In this document: positions 25,487 to 40,042 of the stretch, piece by piece
Position numbering within the stretch: the stretch's first letter is position 1
Layout of the letters: each line of letters begins with the position of its first letter
Source: Paragonimus skrjabini miyazakii
Taxonomy: Eukaryota; Platyhelminthes; Trematoda; Plagiorchiida; Troglotrematidae
Length of the DNA: 64,000 nucleotides
Reading direction: 5' to 3'
Assembly (NCBI GenBank): GCA_014338405.1
Contig: JTDE01000318.1
Location: forward strand, 137,046 to 201,045
Position numbers and translations under genes: made by a program
Notes under the pieces: model-generated
The model's input: only the letters and a program-made list of their open reading frames with translations
Told to the model about the DNA's origin: nothing
The model's database searches: none

Positions 25487-28400
25487 ATCCCTTTCTTACT
25501 CAACCAATGTTCTCTCGCCGTTTCCTAATGCCCTCAGTATACGTACAAAAATTCCTGTCTCCCAGTCGATTTCATGGTAAGGCAAATTAATTTCTTACAG
25601 TTGTCTAATCTGTTGTTTCAGGTGTTCGTGCTAAAACCGCAACATACTACTACTTACTTGTTCAGTGAAATCCAGGTGAATACAATAAACGTGTTCGCAG
25701 ATTACTTCGTTGTTTGATAATTCTTATTCAAAACCGCTAAAACAAGATTTGTCTCTTTCGAAAGAGTGGACAGAGAATTTTAACTTTTCTGCAACTATAC
25801 CAGAATGTGCTGATTTTTGACCAGTTTTTAAATAGCTGTGACTAATAGAAAATCGTCCGATAGGAAGTGAAGCTACAACCCAAAAGCTTTATTACTCAAG
25901 TGCTTGGAAATAACTTTATGTCAAAATGTGCTTTAGTTCATCCATACGAATAAATTTCTCGGAAACCTCATGAGACTAGCTTTCATTTTATCTGTTCGAA
26001 GTCATTTTCTACCCCTGTGATTTTTCCTTGTCTGTTGGGAAAATATTCCAGTCTGTTAGTGTGAACTATGAACTTTCTGATCCGACGTAGTAAAAACATT
26101 ATTGCTAAATCATGTTTTAAAGCTCGTTAGCAATGCATAGACAAAATCCTCTTGATAACAGTCAACTGAGACTTTCACACTTTTACAAATCACTATCTGG
26201 TAAGGTAATATTATCCAGCCATAGCCCATACAAATTTGTAGCCAGTTGTACATCTGTTCATTGACATCTCTAGTTGGAATTTTGATCGTGAATCTAACAC
26301 TCTCGTGCTCATTAACTTACTGAATATATAAGCAGGAAAACGGTTCAATATTATTATACCAGTGTTAAATTCACAATTCTATCGTTCTGTTTTTGGTTCA
26401 AAAAGTGATGCTGGTATATTTTCATTGCTACTAAACAATTGGTTTTAGTGGTAGTTGAACTTTTCCCCTCGGTATGCTTGAAGCAAAAGTTTTCTCGTGG
26501 TAACTTCACTCGCCAATTAAAAAAACTTCCCAAACCATTTTACTGGAAGCCCATCACAGCACACACGGCCGGACTTGCTGGCGGGTGAACAATCTCATCT
26601 ACCGTGATTTCTTAAACTCTTTGACTTTAAAAATGGCTGAGCAACTTGAAGCTGAAATTACATCGGTGGATTAGTTGCAAATACTGTTTCCAGTGCACAC
26701 AGTTCATCTCCGGTTTCCAATTTTTCATTAACTGCAACCTATGACACAAAATTATTGACGTAAAAACGCATCAATGACGTTTACCCTCTCATATTGACAC
26801 GCAATTAAATGACCAGTCCTGTCCTTGTTCAAACCTATTAAACCAAGAAAACCCAAACAAAACCTGAACTAGACAAACTTTCATAGCCAAAATGTGTCCA
26901 AAGTATTGTAGTAGTTTACGCCTAGGCACTCTGTTACATTCACATTACGCGTCTCGTTAGTTACCGAGCTTATAACTTGTATAGACTGTCCATGCTTTCT
27001 CCTTTTCTGTTGGCTGGTCGTAGCTGAGTTATCCAATTATCGAACTACGTAATAATTGTAGTGATAGCCTCGTCGGTCCGATGCGCCAGTGTTAATGTTT
27101 TCTCCGGACATGACTCACATAGCACATAGAACAGGTATGTGGTTGATGGAAGTAACTGTTTAAAACGTTAGGAGTGAAACAACTATCCACTGCTACTAAA
27201 AGCAGGAACATTTTGAGTACAATATTATGACCATCTTTAATAGACATCGACCTCGTCGATAAACTGCTATGTGATTCAAAATAAGACACTCTAGAACGTT
27301 CTGGCTCCGGCAGATTCTTATTGCTGCTGTTGTCATGTCACTACAGTAGGATTAATTAATGCCCAATAAGTACATCTGTTTCGTTTAGCTAGGCAGCATC
27401 CTTGCAAAGGGAGCTAATTTCAGAAACGAGAATAACCATAACCTTATACGGAGTCCAAGACGGAGGTTATTACGCTTTGCAGTACATAGTATGTCCTCAG
27501 CTCAACACAGAGAGTATCTGGAAAAACGATAACCAAGATGGTCAAGTTGGTTTGGTGGCTACACCCCAGACTCGGTTTTCTCCGCTATTTTAGTGGATCT
27601 CACAGGATGTTACGGTTTTCATTTTCACCGTTGTTGGCATCCGTTGATACAAATGAAGTAATTGCATGCTTTAAGTCGGGTAGGTTTTATTCCAATTGAG
27701 AACAGCCATTTAAGGCCAAAGATGAATACATCGCGATATTTTGTTAACTGAGACTAGACGGTAGAAGAGTGTGAATGTGCTAATTGGTGTTTTTACTCTA
27801 ACTTCGCCGTGCTGGTTGGATAGTAGCAGGATCAGAGAAGTTAGGATCACTTGTCCGGGGTGCACTATACATAAACGGACGGGGTTCTCGCCAGCGATTT
27901 GTGTTACAGCACGGCATTTTTGTATGTACATCAACAACAAAATGAGAATAGTCCGCGTAGCTCATAAAAGAAGAAGCGGTTGCGCATAATTTTTGTGTAT
28001 CAACTGTGGACCAAATCGTTGTTAAGACAAATGTATGTTCCTTTTTGTCTATAGTTTAACATATTTCCTGTTCAATCAATGAAAGCAGTGATGGGCGGTT
28101 ATGCGAGAGTAACGCTCGATATTGCGGCGTGTAACGGTTGTTCATCAAGGACTAGAAAACCGACACATAAGGAAGACTGCAAGTTTATTAAGTTGCAGCG
28201 AGCGGAGAACGTGGGCCATGAGCTTGTCATTTTCACTCATCATTGACTGAGCTCAGGTTCAATTCGACAGTGTAAATAATTATGCATGACTCAATACTTC
28301 GATTCTATTTGGTTAAAAGTTAGAGCATTTTGTAGCTCTTCTTACGAACCGAATGTGATTGTTAGATCTGTTGTTTGTTATAGTTGGCCTTCGCCAGCAA

Positions 28401-30654
28401 AATTAAGCAGCTTTTTACGGTACATGATGGAAACGTACCAATCTTTTAAGCTTTCCTTTACAAGAAGATGAATGCTCAATTTGAATAGAAAGAAAAGCCA
28501 AGTTCCAATTGCTACAAACCTAAGTAGTGTGGTTGGACATAATTAACCGTTCTGTTAGTAGAAGATGCTCTGCTGGTCTGATTTTATCGATAACCGTCTA
28601 TATTTGGGTCGGTGACGTTAGATTAGATAGAGAACGCAACCGAAAGACCAAATCAGGATTGTTGCATCATGTAAGATTTGAGGCCCCAAGCCATCTAATG
28701 GCATCAACGTCTCAGTGGGTTGCTTTCACTCGAATCTGACGATAGCTTGGTGTAGTCTGCGAAGACTGTGGACAGATCCGGTGGGTTACTGTAGGATGGC
28801 CTGAACACTAAACGTTCAAGCGTATCTTCAGAAGTTACTGATAATGGAACGGGAGATCGAAGCTGTCGACATCAGAATATCTAGCAGGTTGTTCTCGTCC
28901 GAGCGTTTTGATCATTGCGAGACATCCACCTACGGTGATGTAGGCTAAAAGCTATGTCTATAAAATTTCTGCCACTTGTTGTGTGAAGCACCACTGCATC
29001 TGTTTGCAGTTATTCATGACCCTCTTGATAATTAAATATCCAACAGTTGTTCCAAAACTTATACTACTGTTTGTCTCTACTACGTTAGATTTTCTAAGAA
29101 GTGTGATGGGGAATTCGTGTGGAACCAACCAATACGTCACGTTGACTTTCTGTCAGCAAGAAACTGTTCAATTCCCCACGGAACTAGAACTAAAATGATT
29201 ATTCCATAACAGATGCTCGTCCTGCACAAGTGTGTACCGTTGTGACTTTCACATTGTATTCTATACTTCACCTTCTTTTGAATGAATAACCACTTCGAGA
29301 GATTGGAAAAGGTACAAAATACACCTAGCAGGATCGAGCATCAATTCAGTTGATAATTATTTAGGTATTCTGTCGTGCGATCTCCAGGGCCTTTCTCTAA
29401 GTATAACTGGTAGTCATTGTGTAACTCGTTAATTTGTCGTACGCTGAACTGATCATGCAGTCGTAAACTGTGGGCAAAAAACTAAATTGTTGCGAGATTC
29501 TAGATACCCTTTCACGGGACGGTGAGTATTTGACCATATATGTTGCTTTTGATTCGCGCTGATTATTGCTTTGTGTGTTGAAAGAGACCAGGAAGTGATC
29601 GACTTAAGAGATCTTAGCTCATAAGACAAGGCTGTCAATAGGATGAAGAGAGCTAGCGCGACTCTTAAAATAATAACTCGGTTGTGTCCGTAAAGTCAAA
29701 TTCGTCTTGGAATAGATATATAGAAGTACCCTATAGAAGGTGTCTAGCATAATGAAATAGTTGAGCGTAGGACCACAATGCAGATTCAGACGCTTAGTTA
29801 AATTATATAACTTCAGGGAGTGGTTGAGTAAACCAGCAAAACTCTAAACTTTTTGTTGGCAGATGGAAGAAACCACGAAAGAAGGTACAGTTAGACGAAT
29901 AATATTCGCAGTCATGGAGAACAATTCCTTAGGAGTGGCGTCTGTGCAGAGCCATACGTTCGAACTAGAACTAATTTGAAGTTATGACAACGATAGTTCA
30001 TTGGATGGTCTCTTTAACTACACTAGCAAAAATCAGCTTGAGTTGGCTCATTTTGTTTGTTCACCTTATGAGCATCAATTACCTTCTAGGGTTAGCTACT
30101 CGGTCTTTTTTTGAAGTCTTCTATTTTGTCTCCAGCTTGTACAAAATACACAAGCATAATACCCTTATACACCCTATCCTGTGCACGGACACAGTAGTTG
30201 TCATAAAGCCGCAGGCAGGATGACGTAGATCTCAGACCAAACTTGCGGTGTACTGTTTCCCATTGCGTGAAATATTCCTTTATGCTAGCAGAAATCACGA
30301 CAATTTTCAGTCGGTCCCCAAAAGATTGTATTCTGTCGTCGTTGATTCGTCAATTACACATGTTTTACCTCATCAGACAGCTGAATTTCTGTTTGAGATT
30401 ACCTGGTTTTTGGAACCGTGATTAAGTTGATCCACTAGAATGCATTTAGGGCTTCATTTTTCTGTGCACCGAGAACATTGGATTTATTTGTCGTTGACTT
30501 GCACACCGAATGGTCGATGGCCAAATTCCAGCGGATTATTTAGGAATGATTAGGCGACAAGTTCCAAGTAGCACTGCTGATGCTTAACTGTGTAAACGCT
30601 AGGTTGGTTACGTTTACGCTTGTTCTGAAAATGGCCGTTACTCACAAGCGAAAG
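25487..30654. other. Unassigned AT-rich DNA
   Basis: No gene or transposon was recognised. A frame at about 27420-27593 (+) follows an AGCTAATTTCAG acceptor-like site, but it has no clear donor and no family. Confidence 0.4.
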
Positions 30655-30900
30655 TGGTTGAGCGTTCACATATGATAATTTAGTCGTGCATAATGTGAGA
30701 CCAATAACACAGTGGTCAACATGGTTTCTTCATGAAAGTGTGGCCGAAGCTCTGGTCTCGACGGTGGCAAGGATAAGCACTACTGACGAGTTCTAATGAG
30801 AGCCAAACTTGAGTGTAGTGCTTCTTTTCGAAAGGTACCGACTGGGAATTCTATGGGAATGCGACAGCTGCGATCACTTATTGGTACTGTTCAACGTGAA
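30655..30900 (+). mobile_element. tRNA-related SINE copy
   Basis: Full family order on the plus strand: GGTTGAGCGTTCACATATGA, TAATGTGAGACCAATAACACAGTGG (A-box region), TTCATGAAAGTGTGG, a B-box position eroded to GCTCTGGTCTC, CACTACTGACGAG, TTCTAATGAGAGCC, GTGCTTCTTTTCGAAAGG and GCGACAGCTGCGATCA. Good agreement with the copy at 63281. Confidence 0.88.
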
Positions 30901-33900
30901 ATGTTCGTTTTGGTTGGATTTCAAGAATCTGAACCGTGTTCACTCTAGGCCACCCCCATCTCATAAGATTAATTGAGGCACTAGTAGAGCTTTTTGAATG
31001 TTTTTGTTAATAGATACACCGATAGTAATTTAGAATATTCAGTTCACCAGAAGATAATAGTAAATGGTCCGCATATCCAGTTTTCTGGTTTGGCTGGACG
31101 CATTTACAGGAGATGATAAGGGGACCTTTGCTAACAAGTAGCCTCCCTGGTCAATTCGCTAAGGTTGAAAACAGGGTGAACAAGCACAAAGAGCTGGTTA
31201 AAACGGATGAAAGGAAGGAAAACTTTTGTTCTTGTATTCACACCGACCCTCTGTTCAACGAGGGAGATCACAGCTTGAGGTGAGCTCTAGCTCGCACGTA
31301 CGTAGTTACGCAGGTGCATATGGTTCAAACCGCCACAGGACCATTTCTCCACAGTCGCGGCAACAACTGTTCCGTGCCTACCTATTCATCTACAATTGTA
31401 ACGAACTTTTTTTAGGCGTGGAACATAGCTAACTACCACAGCGACTGGTGATACACTTCCGGAAATGTATGAACCAACTGACTATGAATTAGCCTCAATG
31501 TGATTAAACAACTTTAGAAAATCTTAGGTCACTGCTCGCTGAGCCCGTCATGATAAGTCAACGAGTTGGTCCTGTTAGCTATTTCAACATACTGTTGAAC
31601 GATTGGAACCTGAACATTTTGGGTTATAGAGAGGCGGTGCTGGTTGGAACTTATTAACCAACATGTAAAAATGGTTGAAATAACCCATCCGGTTCTCATT
31701 GTCTGCCTTAAACAATATTTAGGGTAAATATCTACATGTCCACTCACTGTCTGTCAATACATGTGTGACGCATATAATTTGTGTTTTGTTTGTGGTCGAT
31801 AGAGACAATCGAAATATGGACGTATAGCAGAATATGATTGCTTTCTGTTTTCAGGGCATCAGTGGTGTACCGGTTGAAATCTTATTTGGTCCACTGAATG
31901 TTTCGTCAGTCGGTCAGTATTCGTGGGACACCTTCTTTGACCCAATCTGAACAACTATCTCAGAGGCCATCAGGTGGAGCTGCGACACTAAGTGAATCGA
32001 TTCAGATGCACGTTCTACTGTTTTACCATTTCGATCGCTGCTTGGATATGGCATGATGGTGTACACATTACCTGTCAATAACTGAAAATATAATACGTAC
32101 GTTCATGATGCTGTTCTGTTTTCAATTTGCTTGGTCATTTAGAAAACATTGTTATGGTATATACTCTCAAGTGTTAAAAAGTAGCGGTCTATTAAAATGT
32201 ATCTGCTTTATTCAAGTGTGAAAGGGTTGCATTTAACATTCCACGTTGTATCGCCATCTTATTTTATTATATTTCTTATTCTTTTGACCTTAACAATTCA
32301 TGAAGCCATCTTGTTCATTGAAGAATTTGTTTCTGTACAATAAGGTTGTATATTTTGACAAACAGAGGGTTGTACCCATTACCTATCGAATGCCTATAAT
32401 ATGCTTTTTCTACGCTAAAACCATTCAATAATTCCACTGATTCTCAAAATCGACTTGAAAGATGTCTACACGTACATAGGTAATTTAGGATCAACAATAA
32501 ATTTGACAGATAAGTTAGTTCAGGCTTTGAGTTCAGTTTCTTTTTGTACTCCTTAATGTTCAATATTTGTTTTTGTTTAACTTGCCGGTTACTTATTTTG
32601 TCAAAATAATGACGTAATTATTGAACGAAGGTCAATTCAGTGGCATTACACAAGATAGGCTGTGAGGTTTACTAAAACCATATTGTAAAGACAGATTGTC
32701 CATGAATTTCACTACTTTCAACGAACGAATGGGGTTTGAAGCAAGACCAGAATAGAAATGTATTTCGATTTTCAACAACGAACTTCATGTAATCGAATCT
32801 AGCTGCTTCAACTAGTGCAATCTATTAACTAGGATGACGGCGAATGAGAGAACGTCTATGTACTGTTTAAAACTTGCTCACTTTCTACTTCACAGTCGAG
32901 TAATTTCGTGGGTTAACACAGCTGGACCATTATCAATGGTAACGGATATCTTGGAAATGGATATTTAGCTATTTGGTAATGATTTGGATGTCTACTGTGC
33001 GCTGCTTCTTGGCAACATTAAATGTGCGCACCAGATCACAATTTGGTAAACAGTATCTAGTGCATCAGTTGGTCGTTGACTATTTATATCCTTCATTTGG
33101 CAGTATAGCATAGTCAAATGGTCCGAAAAAGTGATGACTGAGTCTTATCAACGCCGTATACATTGGGAATCACGGATTTGTGATAATGAAGGTAGCAGGA
33201 ATGTACGCGAGTTACTTTAATCGACTATAGAACTTCCGCCCGATACCCTGGCGAGTTTGGTGCTGATGAGGCCCAACTCGATAATCATCGGGACCAGATG
33301 CTTGCAAATTCTCTTCAAACTCATCCACGCAGGTTTAGATGCTTGCTCATTTATAGATCAGCCAAAATTGACGGTCTCCGACAAACAGAAACGCACCATT
33401 GGCGGGAAGAAGGAGTAGTAAACTTTTACAACGCGTCACACAGTTTGGGAGTGGTTATATTCCAGGTAGCCCATTAACTACATCTTCAATCACCTGGCAT
33501 ACGATCATTATATTGAACCGTGATCACCCCATATGTCTTTGTATATATCAATGCAACTTGACTGTATTAATTCAATATGTATCACAGTGGGTGGTATCAC
33601 AACAAGTAGTGTACAAGTTTGAAACCGGAGTTGACCAACTACTAATTTTAAACATGTTTGCGGAAATGCAAAATTGTTAATCATATTTTGAATGTTCCCT
33701 AATTATGCCACCAACCACTATCGGAAAACGTTTGACCAGTTTCTCGTTAATTGACAAAATGGGGGCACTTTCTCCTCTTCTAATCAATCACTGAGTTGCA
33801 AACGTTTAGTGATTTAGCAGTTGACCACTAAAAGCAATTAATTATTCAAAACGATGAGGAGGTCTAATCGATATAATGAAATAACAGACCAGTTGATTGA

Positions 33901-35399
33901 CCGATATTCTTCAACAGCGTGGATTGAACAATCATCGTACGCTAAGACAGATAATGTTATGATGACTTTCTATTTCGGTTTATGAAATAATTTATTCGCT
34001 TAATATCTCTAATTGCGACATGAATTCGTCGGTCTGTAAACATTCTTCCTGGGAAGGTTTTAATAGCATAGAAATTAACCTCATAAGTTTGCCAGCTGTC
34101 TTTTGTCAACGTTTTAGTTCATTATTATATTTCTATTTCCTGTTTCCTGCCTTCCATTTTGTTTAAGCAGAGTGCGCACTTTACCATCTGTACTCTTGGA
34201 ATTTTCAGATTTTTCTGTTAGGTTCTAGTTCTTATAAACGAAAGTATTTAGCAACACCACATAATTTCCAAGCATGTTTAATCATTTCCGCTCTTTATAT
34301 ATCTCCTATCCCTGCTAGTAATGTTACCAGTAAAAAACAGTACTTTGAAAACGGTCAAGAGGATTATAGACCTCACATGTTGAGTCAACTTTACACTTAA
34401 TCGTCTAAGTTGAACGGTATCCTGTTTACGTCGACAGGTTTGCTAAAGCCGAACGCATTGATTGATGGATGTCCAGCCGATTACAGTCACTTAATCCCCT
34501 AGACTTCATCACGTTAGCATTTGAACGGGACCGCTGGTTTACAGTAAAGACTTTTAAACCAAAAGATTTGACTAACAACCCCAACCGCTTTCATATCTAG
34601 GTAACTGATAGCATTCCCAATCAATATACTGTTAGCTGTTCGTTTATTGACTAGTTCCACGTCATAACCGTTGTTCCTCAGTATTAAATAATCGTCTCAT
34701 TTGTTAAACGTAATAGAATGGATGGATAGTACTACAATTATGAGAAAATTGCATGGCTATCCCGGCCCATTAACTGTTCCTTATTCACTGATATGTCGAT
34801 GGAATCCATTATCTGCATCAAATGACTAAATCGTATTGAAAAAAGATGGATTCAATTTGATTTTAACAACCCATATGGAAGGAGGAATCATGAAAGAGAA
34901 TACGGTAGATGTTTTTTCCAAAGCTTTGTGGCTTTTATGAACTCTGTTACCGATATGACGTATTTGTAGTTTCGTTTTAGCTCTGCGGTACTTCCATCGG
35001 GCATACTAAGAAAAGCAGTAGTACATTAGAACTGAAACTCTTCACAGCATTTTCCAGTGCAACTGCTTACTTGCATACTGGGCTGTGCACTTTGGAATAT
35101 CTATGTCCTTGGCAAACAAACATACCTCACAAAAGTGTATGGGCGTCCAAATAAATACTGTATGCTCGTTGGTCCAGTACTTCAGCCCATCGAAGTATAA
35201 CACGTAACTTATGAACTGATGAGCTTACCTGCTGGAAAGTCCCAGTCTCCTGTCAACTTGAAGAACTGAAAGGTAGCAAAACATTTTCGAGAGTATGTAT
35301 TTGAGTGACAACGTATGGCGGCTATTAGATCTTGTCATTTTAATCTCTCTGTTTAGTTTCCTAGAGATAAGGGTTTCTTTTTCCTGCTAGCCATTTTGT
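30901..35399. other. Unassigned AT-rich DNA
   Basis: No supported gene. A 93-codon frame at 33399-33680 (+) contains a possible acceptor (TTATATTCCAG at about 33464) but no family resemblance and no good donor. Confidence 0.4.
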
Positions 35400-35600
35400 T
35401 AGCTAACCAGCATTGGCCGGCTGGACACAAATGCAGCACTCACACACCTCCAGGTTTTATTCCTTCGGGTTTCCACTAGATACGTGGGGTGTGTGGAGCC
35501 ATAAGTGGTGCAGCGCAAGTCACTTGTGGTGATGGTTATATGCATTCGTCCTTTGGATTCGGTCACTGTTACAGGTTAATCCGTTTCGGATGCCCCCAAC
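35400..35600 (+). repeat. Dispersed repeat family B, solo copy
   Basis: Shares with 50463-50615 and 54765-54945 the ordered landmarks CTTCGGGTTTCCACTAGATACGTGG (with changes), GTGGTGCAGCGCAAG, ACTTGTGGTGATGGTTA, GGATTCGGTCACTG, GTTAATCCG and GGATGCC plus CCAAC at the end. All three copies are in plus orientation. No coding was recognised. It could be a LINE 3' end or an unrelated SINE. Confidence 0.8.
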
Positions 35601-37990
35601 AAATAACGGCTATTTGATAATAACAGTTCACCTATAACAAGTACGTTAGATACACTTCCAAGTGGTTTGATAACCTACACTCAAGTCCCGAACCACGTGA
35701 AAAATAGAAACTCAACAAACATTGAACTGGCCTCTTTGCGAGGAGACAACATAAGAACCTGGGATGGCCGTATACTTTTTCTGAGTTTATATTGCACACT
35801 TTGTGCATATTTCATTAGCTACAAGTGTTACACAACCAATTCACAGGCCTGCAGCTTTCTGCTGACATTTATTCATTATTGTTTCTTGCCTACTCGATAT
35901 TAAAAGACATTGTTTGCAGTTTAGAGAACAGTGCGGTTTTATATTAAGACACATACTAATGCTAGTGTTCCTTTAACCCATCGTTTTAAGTTGACTTGAG
36001 ATTTTTATACTTAATTTCCACCATTTCTTAGGCAAATCATAAAGATAGATCGGCTACCTGTGATATGACAAGGACTAAGAGGTATTTTTGCAGTTTGTTC
36101 CGCTGGCGAATCAAAAGTGCGAGTTCTTTTGCTCACTGGTTTAGTTGACTGACCAAAAGTCCCAGATTATATAGACCGTTTCACAGTGCACCAGGTGGGC
36201 TAACAGTGGGCAGTTGTTTGGACTGTTGAATCATCGAATTCTCTGATCTTATTCGCAAAATAGAATCCTAGGGAACCATCTGCAGACTGGACTGATGGCG
36301 TTCTCACTTTTGACGGTATATTGAATTTACAATTCCGGTGAATTCCTGTCTGCTATGAGCGATCAGACTGGAACATTAACCACGGCAATCAGAACCACAT
36401 TGACAGATTTATCTCGTGTTTTATATGCCAACGGTTCAGTCTACCTTGTCAGAATTATCTTTGGTCACCAAACCTCACCTCCGATGCTGTTGTACTGGCT
36501 GTATATTTGAATGAAAATATGGGTGGAGTGAAGCTGGTCGAACCACTTTTAACAGGTTTATTTCAGTCGAAATTGACTCACACATATATTAGTGAGCTAC
36601 CACTATAGTTCTATGCAAGTATTGGTTTTCTCGGCGAGTGCTAGGCTCAGTTATAGAACGCGATTCAATGTACAAAGTGATACCCATTCACACCTGATCA
36701 GGCTGACAATGTAAATGTCAGTCAGCTATTTTACATGGTACGGTTTCGACCAGGATTGCCATTCCTACCAAAAATCTGGACTCAGTACATGATATTCTCT
36801 GCTATTAATTCACCTTTCGTTTTGGTGGACGAAGACCCGGTTGATTGCAACTGCCCGTAGTTGAGAAATTGAGCTGACGTGCCACAGGACCAGTCAATCA
36901 GACAGGCGTAGACTACGGACGGAATCGGTTAACACCTTCAATTTTCAACTTCAGCTGGGACCCAACTTCCAAAACAATTGTGAGACACATGTACAGCTGC
37001 TTACAGTACGATAATCAACGCAGTAAGTGAACGTCGGAGAAACTTTCAATACTGCTAAAAATTAGGTGAGGAATCTACAGCTTGTGCAATCAAATCAGAC
37101 CGTGTAATCTCGCGGAAAAATAAACAACTTTTTGGTCACCATCCAATTTTAGAGTCATACGGATGCTGCAGGTTAGTTCAATATTTGACACATTGTCGTA
37201 AACAATGTTCCGCAAAGGTTAAGCGGAACCAACCTTATTTATATTGTCTACCCACCATTCTGACGTTGATGTCATCCGAGTACAACCTAAGTAAACAGCC
37301 ATAGTCACATTTGTTTTAAAGCTGCAATCAAATTTAGTTTGCTTGCGAAGCGGTCGAATAGGATCCTTGATATAACCGAATCACCATACTAGTGCTATCT
37401 GATATCCTATGTCAAACTACAGTCTGGAATCAGACGGTAAACTCCGTTAAACCTACTTATTTTTTATTTATCCAGTTCGCGACGATTATTTTCGGAATAA
37501 CGTAAATTCACTTTCCTTGTGCATCATATTCACTCTATGAACATGTGCAGCAAAAGCAGCTGAACTAAATCTTCAAACGGGTAAACCAGTAGAAAGTGTA
37601 ATTGGAACGCGTTCGTGTACGCTACTGAAAAAATGTTTTGGCACACAACAGTAAAACTTTGGCAAAAAGGTCAGTTTATAGAATGAACTCATGTACATGG
37701 CTGTTTCGTTTGTATCCTTCTCAATCTTAGATGAAGGATGGATGTTCTTCCACATAGAGACCATCTTCTGTGAACAATAGAATATTTGTTGATGTGTAAA
37801 GATTACTTCTGGTAGTCTTTGACTGACGATTGGATTAGTGTGGAACCGTAAGATTAGCTGGGAAAGTAGTCGAAGTGATGAATTTGTTGTTCTGCCAGTA
37901 CACTTTTTCCAGCTGTCCCAGTGTTAACGAGACTTGGTGGTTGGTCCATTTTTCTACAATTTTGGTTTTTAGCACAACCGTATTGTAAAA
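35601..37990. other. Unassigned AT-rich DNA
   Basis: No gene or recognisable transposon on either strand; only short frames. Confidence 0.4.
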
Positions 37991-37994
37991 TGTA

Positions 37995-38009
37995 CAGCAG
38001 CAGCAGCAG
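37995..38009. repeat. (CAG)5 microsatellite
   Basis: Five CAG units, followed at once by CTGTTGCTG, so the tract can fold back on itself as a small hairpin. There is no coding context. Confidence 0.9.
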
Positions 38010-39744
38010 CTGTTGCTGTTTCTGATCATCTATGTGTGTGTGCTGAAATTCACAAAGAACACTGCAATAAGAGCAGGTGGCGACAAAACTCAGTAGTAGT
38101 TCACCTGAAATACTGTTTAGATAATGTGCATGGTTGGTGGGTTACAACTCTACGCGACTGTTTGTTGACCAGCTTCAACTAATATCGGACGCACGCTAAT
38201 CTATGGTCCCCAAGTTGTCTAGACAAATAGTTTTGCAACCGAATTACTGAAGCACGTTTGGTAGACTAGTGGCTGTAATCATTTTCTCTTATTTTACATC
38301 ATTTTATTCTATAGAGCAATACTGCATTGACGTTCATAATTTGGATCGAATTTGTCTGTGTTCACGCTACTTTTGTATGCTATCCGTATATGTATTCATG
38401 ACGGGAGTTGCAGTTCAAACCAAAATTCTTGTCACTTTTGTGTGCAAATATGATCCTGGAAACTGCATCTTTGAGCATTTTGTAATACTAGCCATTTTAA
38501 GGATAAGTTGCTCAAATATAAGCGTTTATAGTTATCAAAAACACATTTATCTCGTTAAACCAAAATCCAACTGTCTTTTACAGAAAGTGATTCACTGGCT
38601 TGTTTCAGCAATAATGACGGTGATCGTGTCCTCTGGCATGAAGCTAAAATAGGCGCTGTTCTGCTCCGTTTCGTGGTTTTTGCTGCTGGTTTTCACAATT
38701 CAACCTGCTGAAGAACAATACGCTGTGCGATCACACATAATCCAGTGTTTATAAAAGTTTGTGTTCACAATGACAAATATACTAAATTCTATCATTAAAG
38801 ATAATAGCTTTTGACCATAAGTTTGTGTCCGTAAGTGGAAAGCAAATTGACGAAACAATGAAGTCTAGCTGTTCAAGTTAGAAAACGATAGAAATAAAAA
38901 AAATATTTGACGTATGCAATAAACGATGAAACAACTTTGTAGACTGTCACCAGATTGGTTCGACATGTATGCAATGGAGGTTGTAGACAAAATGTTGGTA
39001 GACACAGTGATTGAATAATCAAGCAGAATAACTCATGGCATCCAGATGATGACAGCGGGAATCAGTTGCTATGGCTTTGGATTGCGGAACGACTATGTTG
39101 CTGGAAAGGAATGTCGAATAAACGTGTGAGCGTTGAATCCAAAGTGTTGAATTTTCTATTTGTAAATTTGGTTAGTAAGCTTATATAAGAATAGATTCAA
39201 AATACACCTACTTTTGTTATGGTTGTCATATTAGTTGCTCAAGTAAATAGCTGTCATTAAACGCATGATAGATTTGCGAAACCACGTAAAATATACAACA
39301 AAGTTTGCGATAACAGAGCAACAGATAACGCATGGATTAATCAACTAGTTTGCCAGTATCTGGAATAGCCCCCATCACTTTCATAAATCTCATAATTATT
39401 GACATTATTACTAATCGGTAGACCCTTGGAATATTGCACTTGTTGGATTTGTTGAAACTGGTTCGATACGTTTGATGTTCTGTGTTTGGTAAGATGTGGT
39501 AAGCTGAATTAGTTCAGGCACATTTGGTTTGTTTGCAGAAACTCGATCTTAAATATGTCTTGATTTTACATTTTGCTAGATATGGTGATTGTTCATGGTT
39601 GACTTTGTAGTATGAACCCACATGTGAAATGTTTGTTATTCTATTCTTCATAAATGCCTTCGCACACCTACCAAAACTTGCTTGCTAGGTAGTGTCTTAC
39701 ATGCTCTCATTTTAATCTATACCCGATTGTTGTACTGAGCTCAA

Positions 39745-40042
39745 TTCCCGTTGACTGGTGGCCATTTGCGGACTCTTGTTTGTTTGTTCCATTTTTAACG
39801 CTTCTACGGCTGAGTAATTTGTATATATGTGATTAATTCGCAATCAAGATAAGAGAGCACCTTCACTGTAGTTTCTTGAAACAGTACCGTATAAATTCCA
39901 ATCATTTTGACCGTCTTTCTTAACATTTTTTGGATTTGAAAGATACCCCTCATTAACCCGACCGTCTGAATAAGCGTTATTGGAATTGTTGATTACGCGT
40001 TACTGAATGAATAATCGCAACTCACCATGAGCGATTTAACCG
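39745..40042 (+). repeat. Dispersed repeat, copy 2 of 2
   Basis: Same-orientation partner of 9835-10127, about 30 kb away. Shared blocks include TTCCCGTTGACTGG, CCATTTGCGGACTC, AACAGTACCGTA, TCTGAATAAGCGTTATTGG and GCGTTACTGAATGAATAATCG. Copy boundaries are set by where similarity fades. Confidence 0.75.

Noticed and set aside
33399..33680. 93-codon frame with an internal acceptor-like site
   Set aside because: No donor, no recognisable domain, within chance length.
38269..38652. 127-codon hydrophobic frame that could be a membrane protein
   Set aside because: AT-rich sequence gives hydrophobic residues by default; no family, splice or promoter support.
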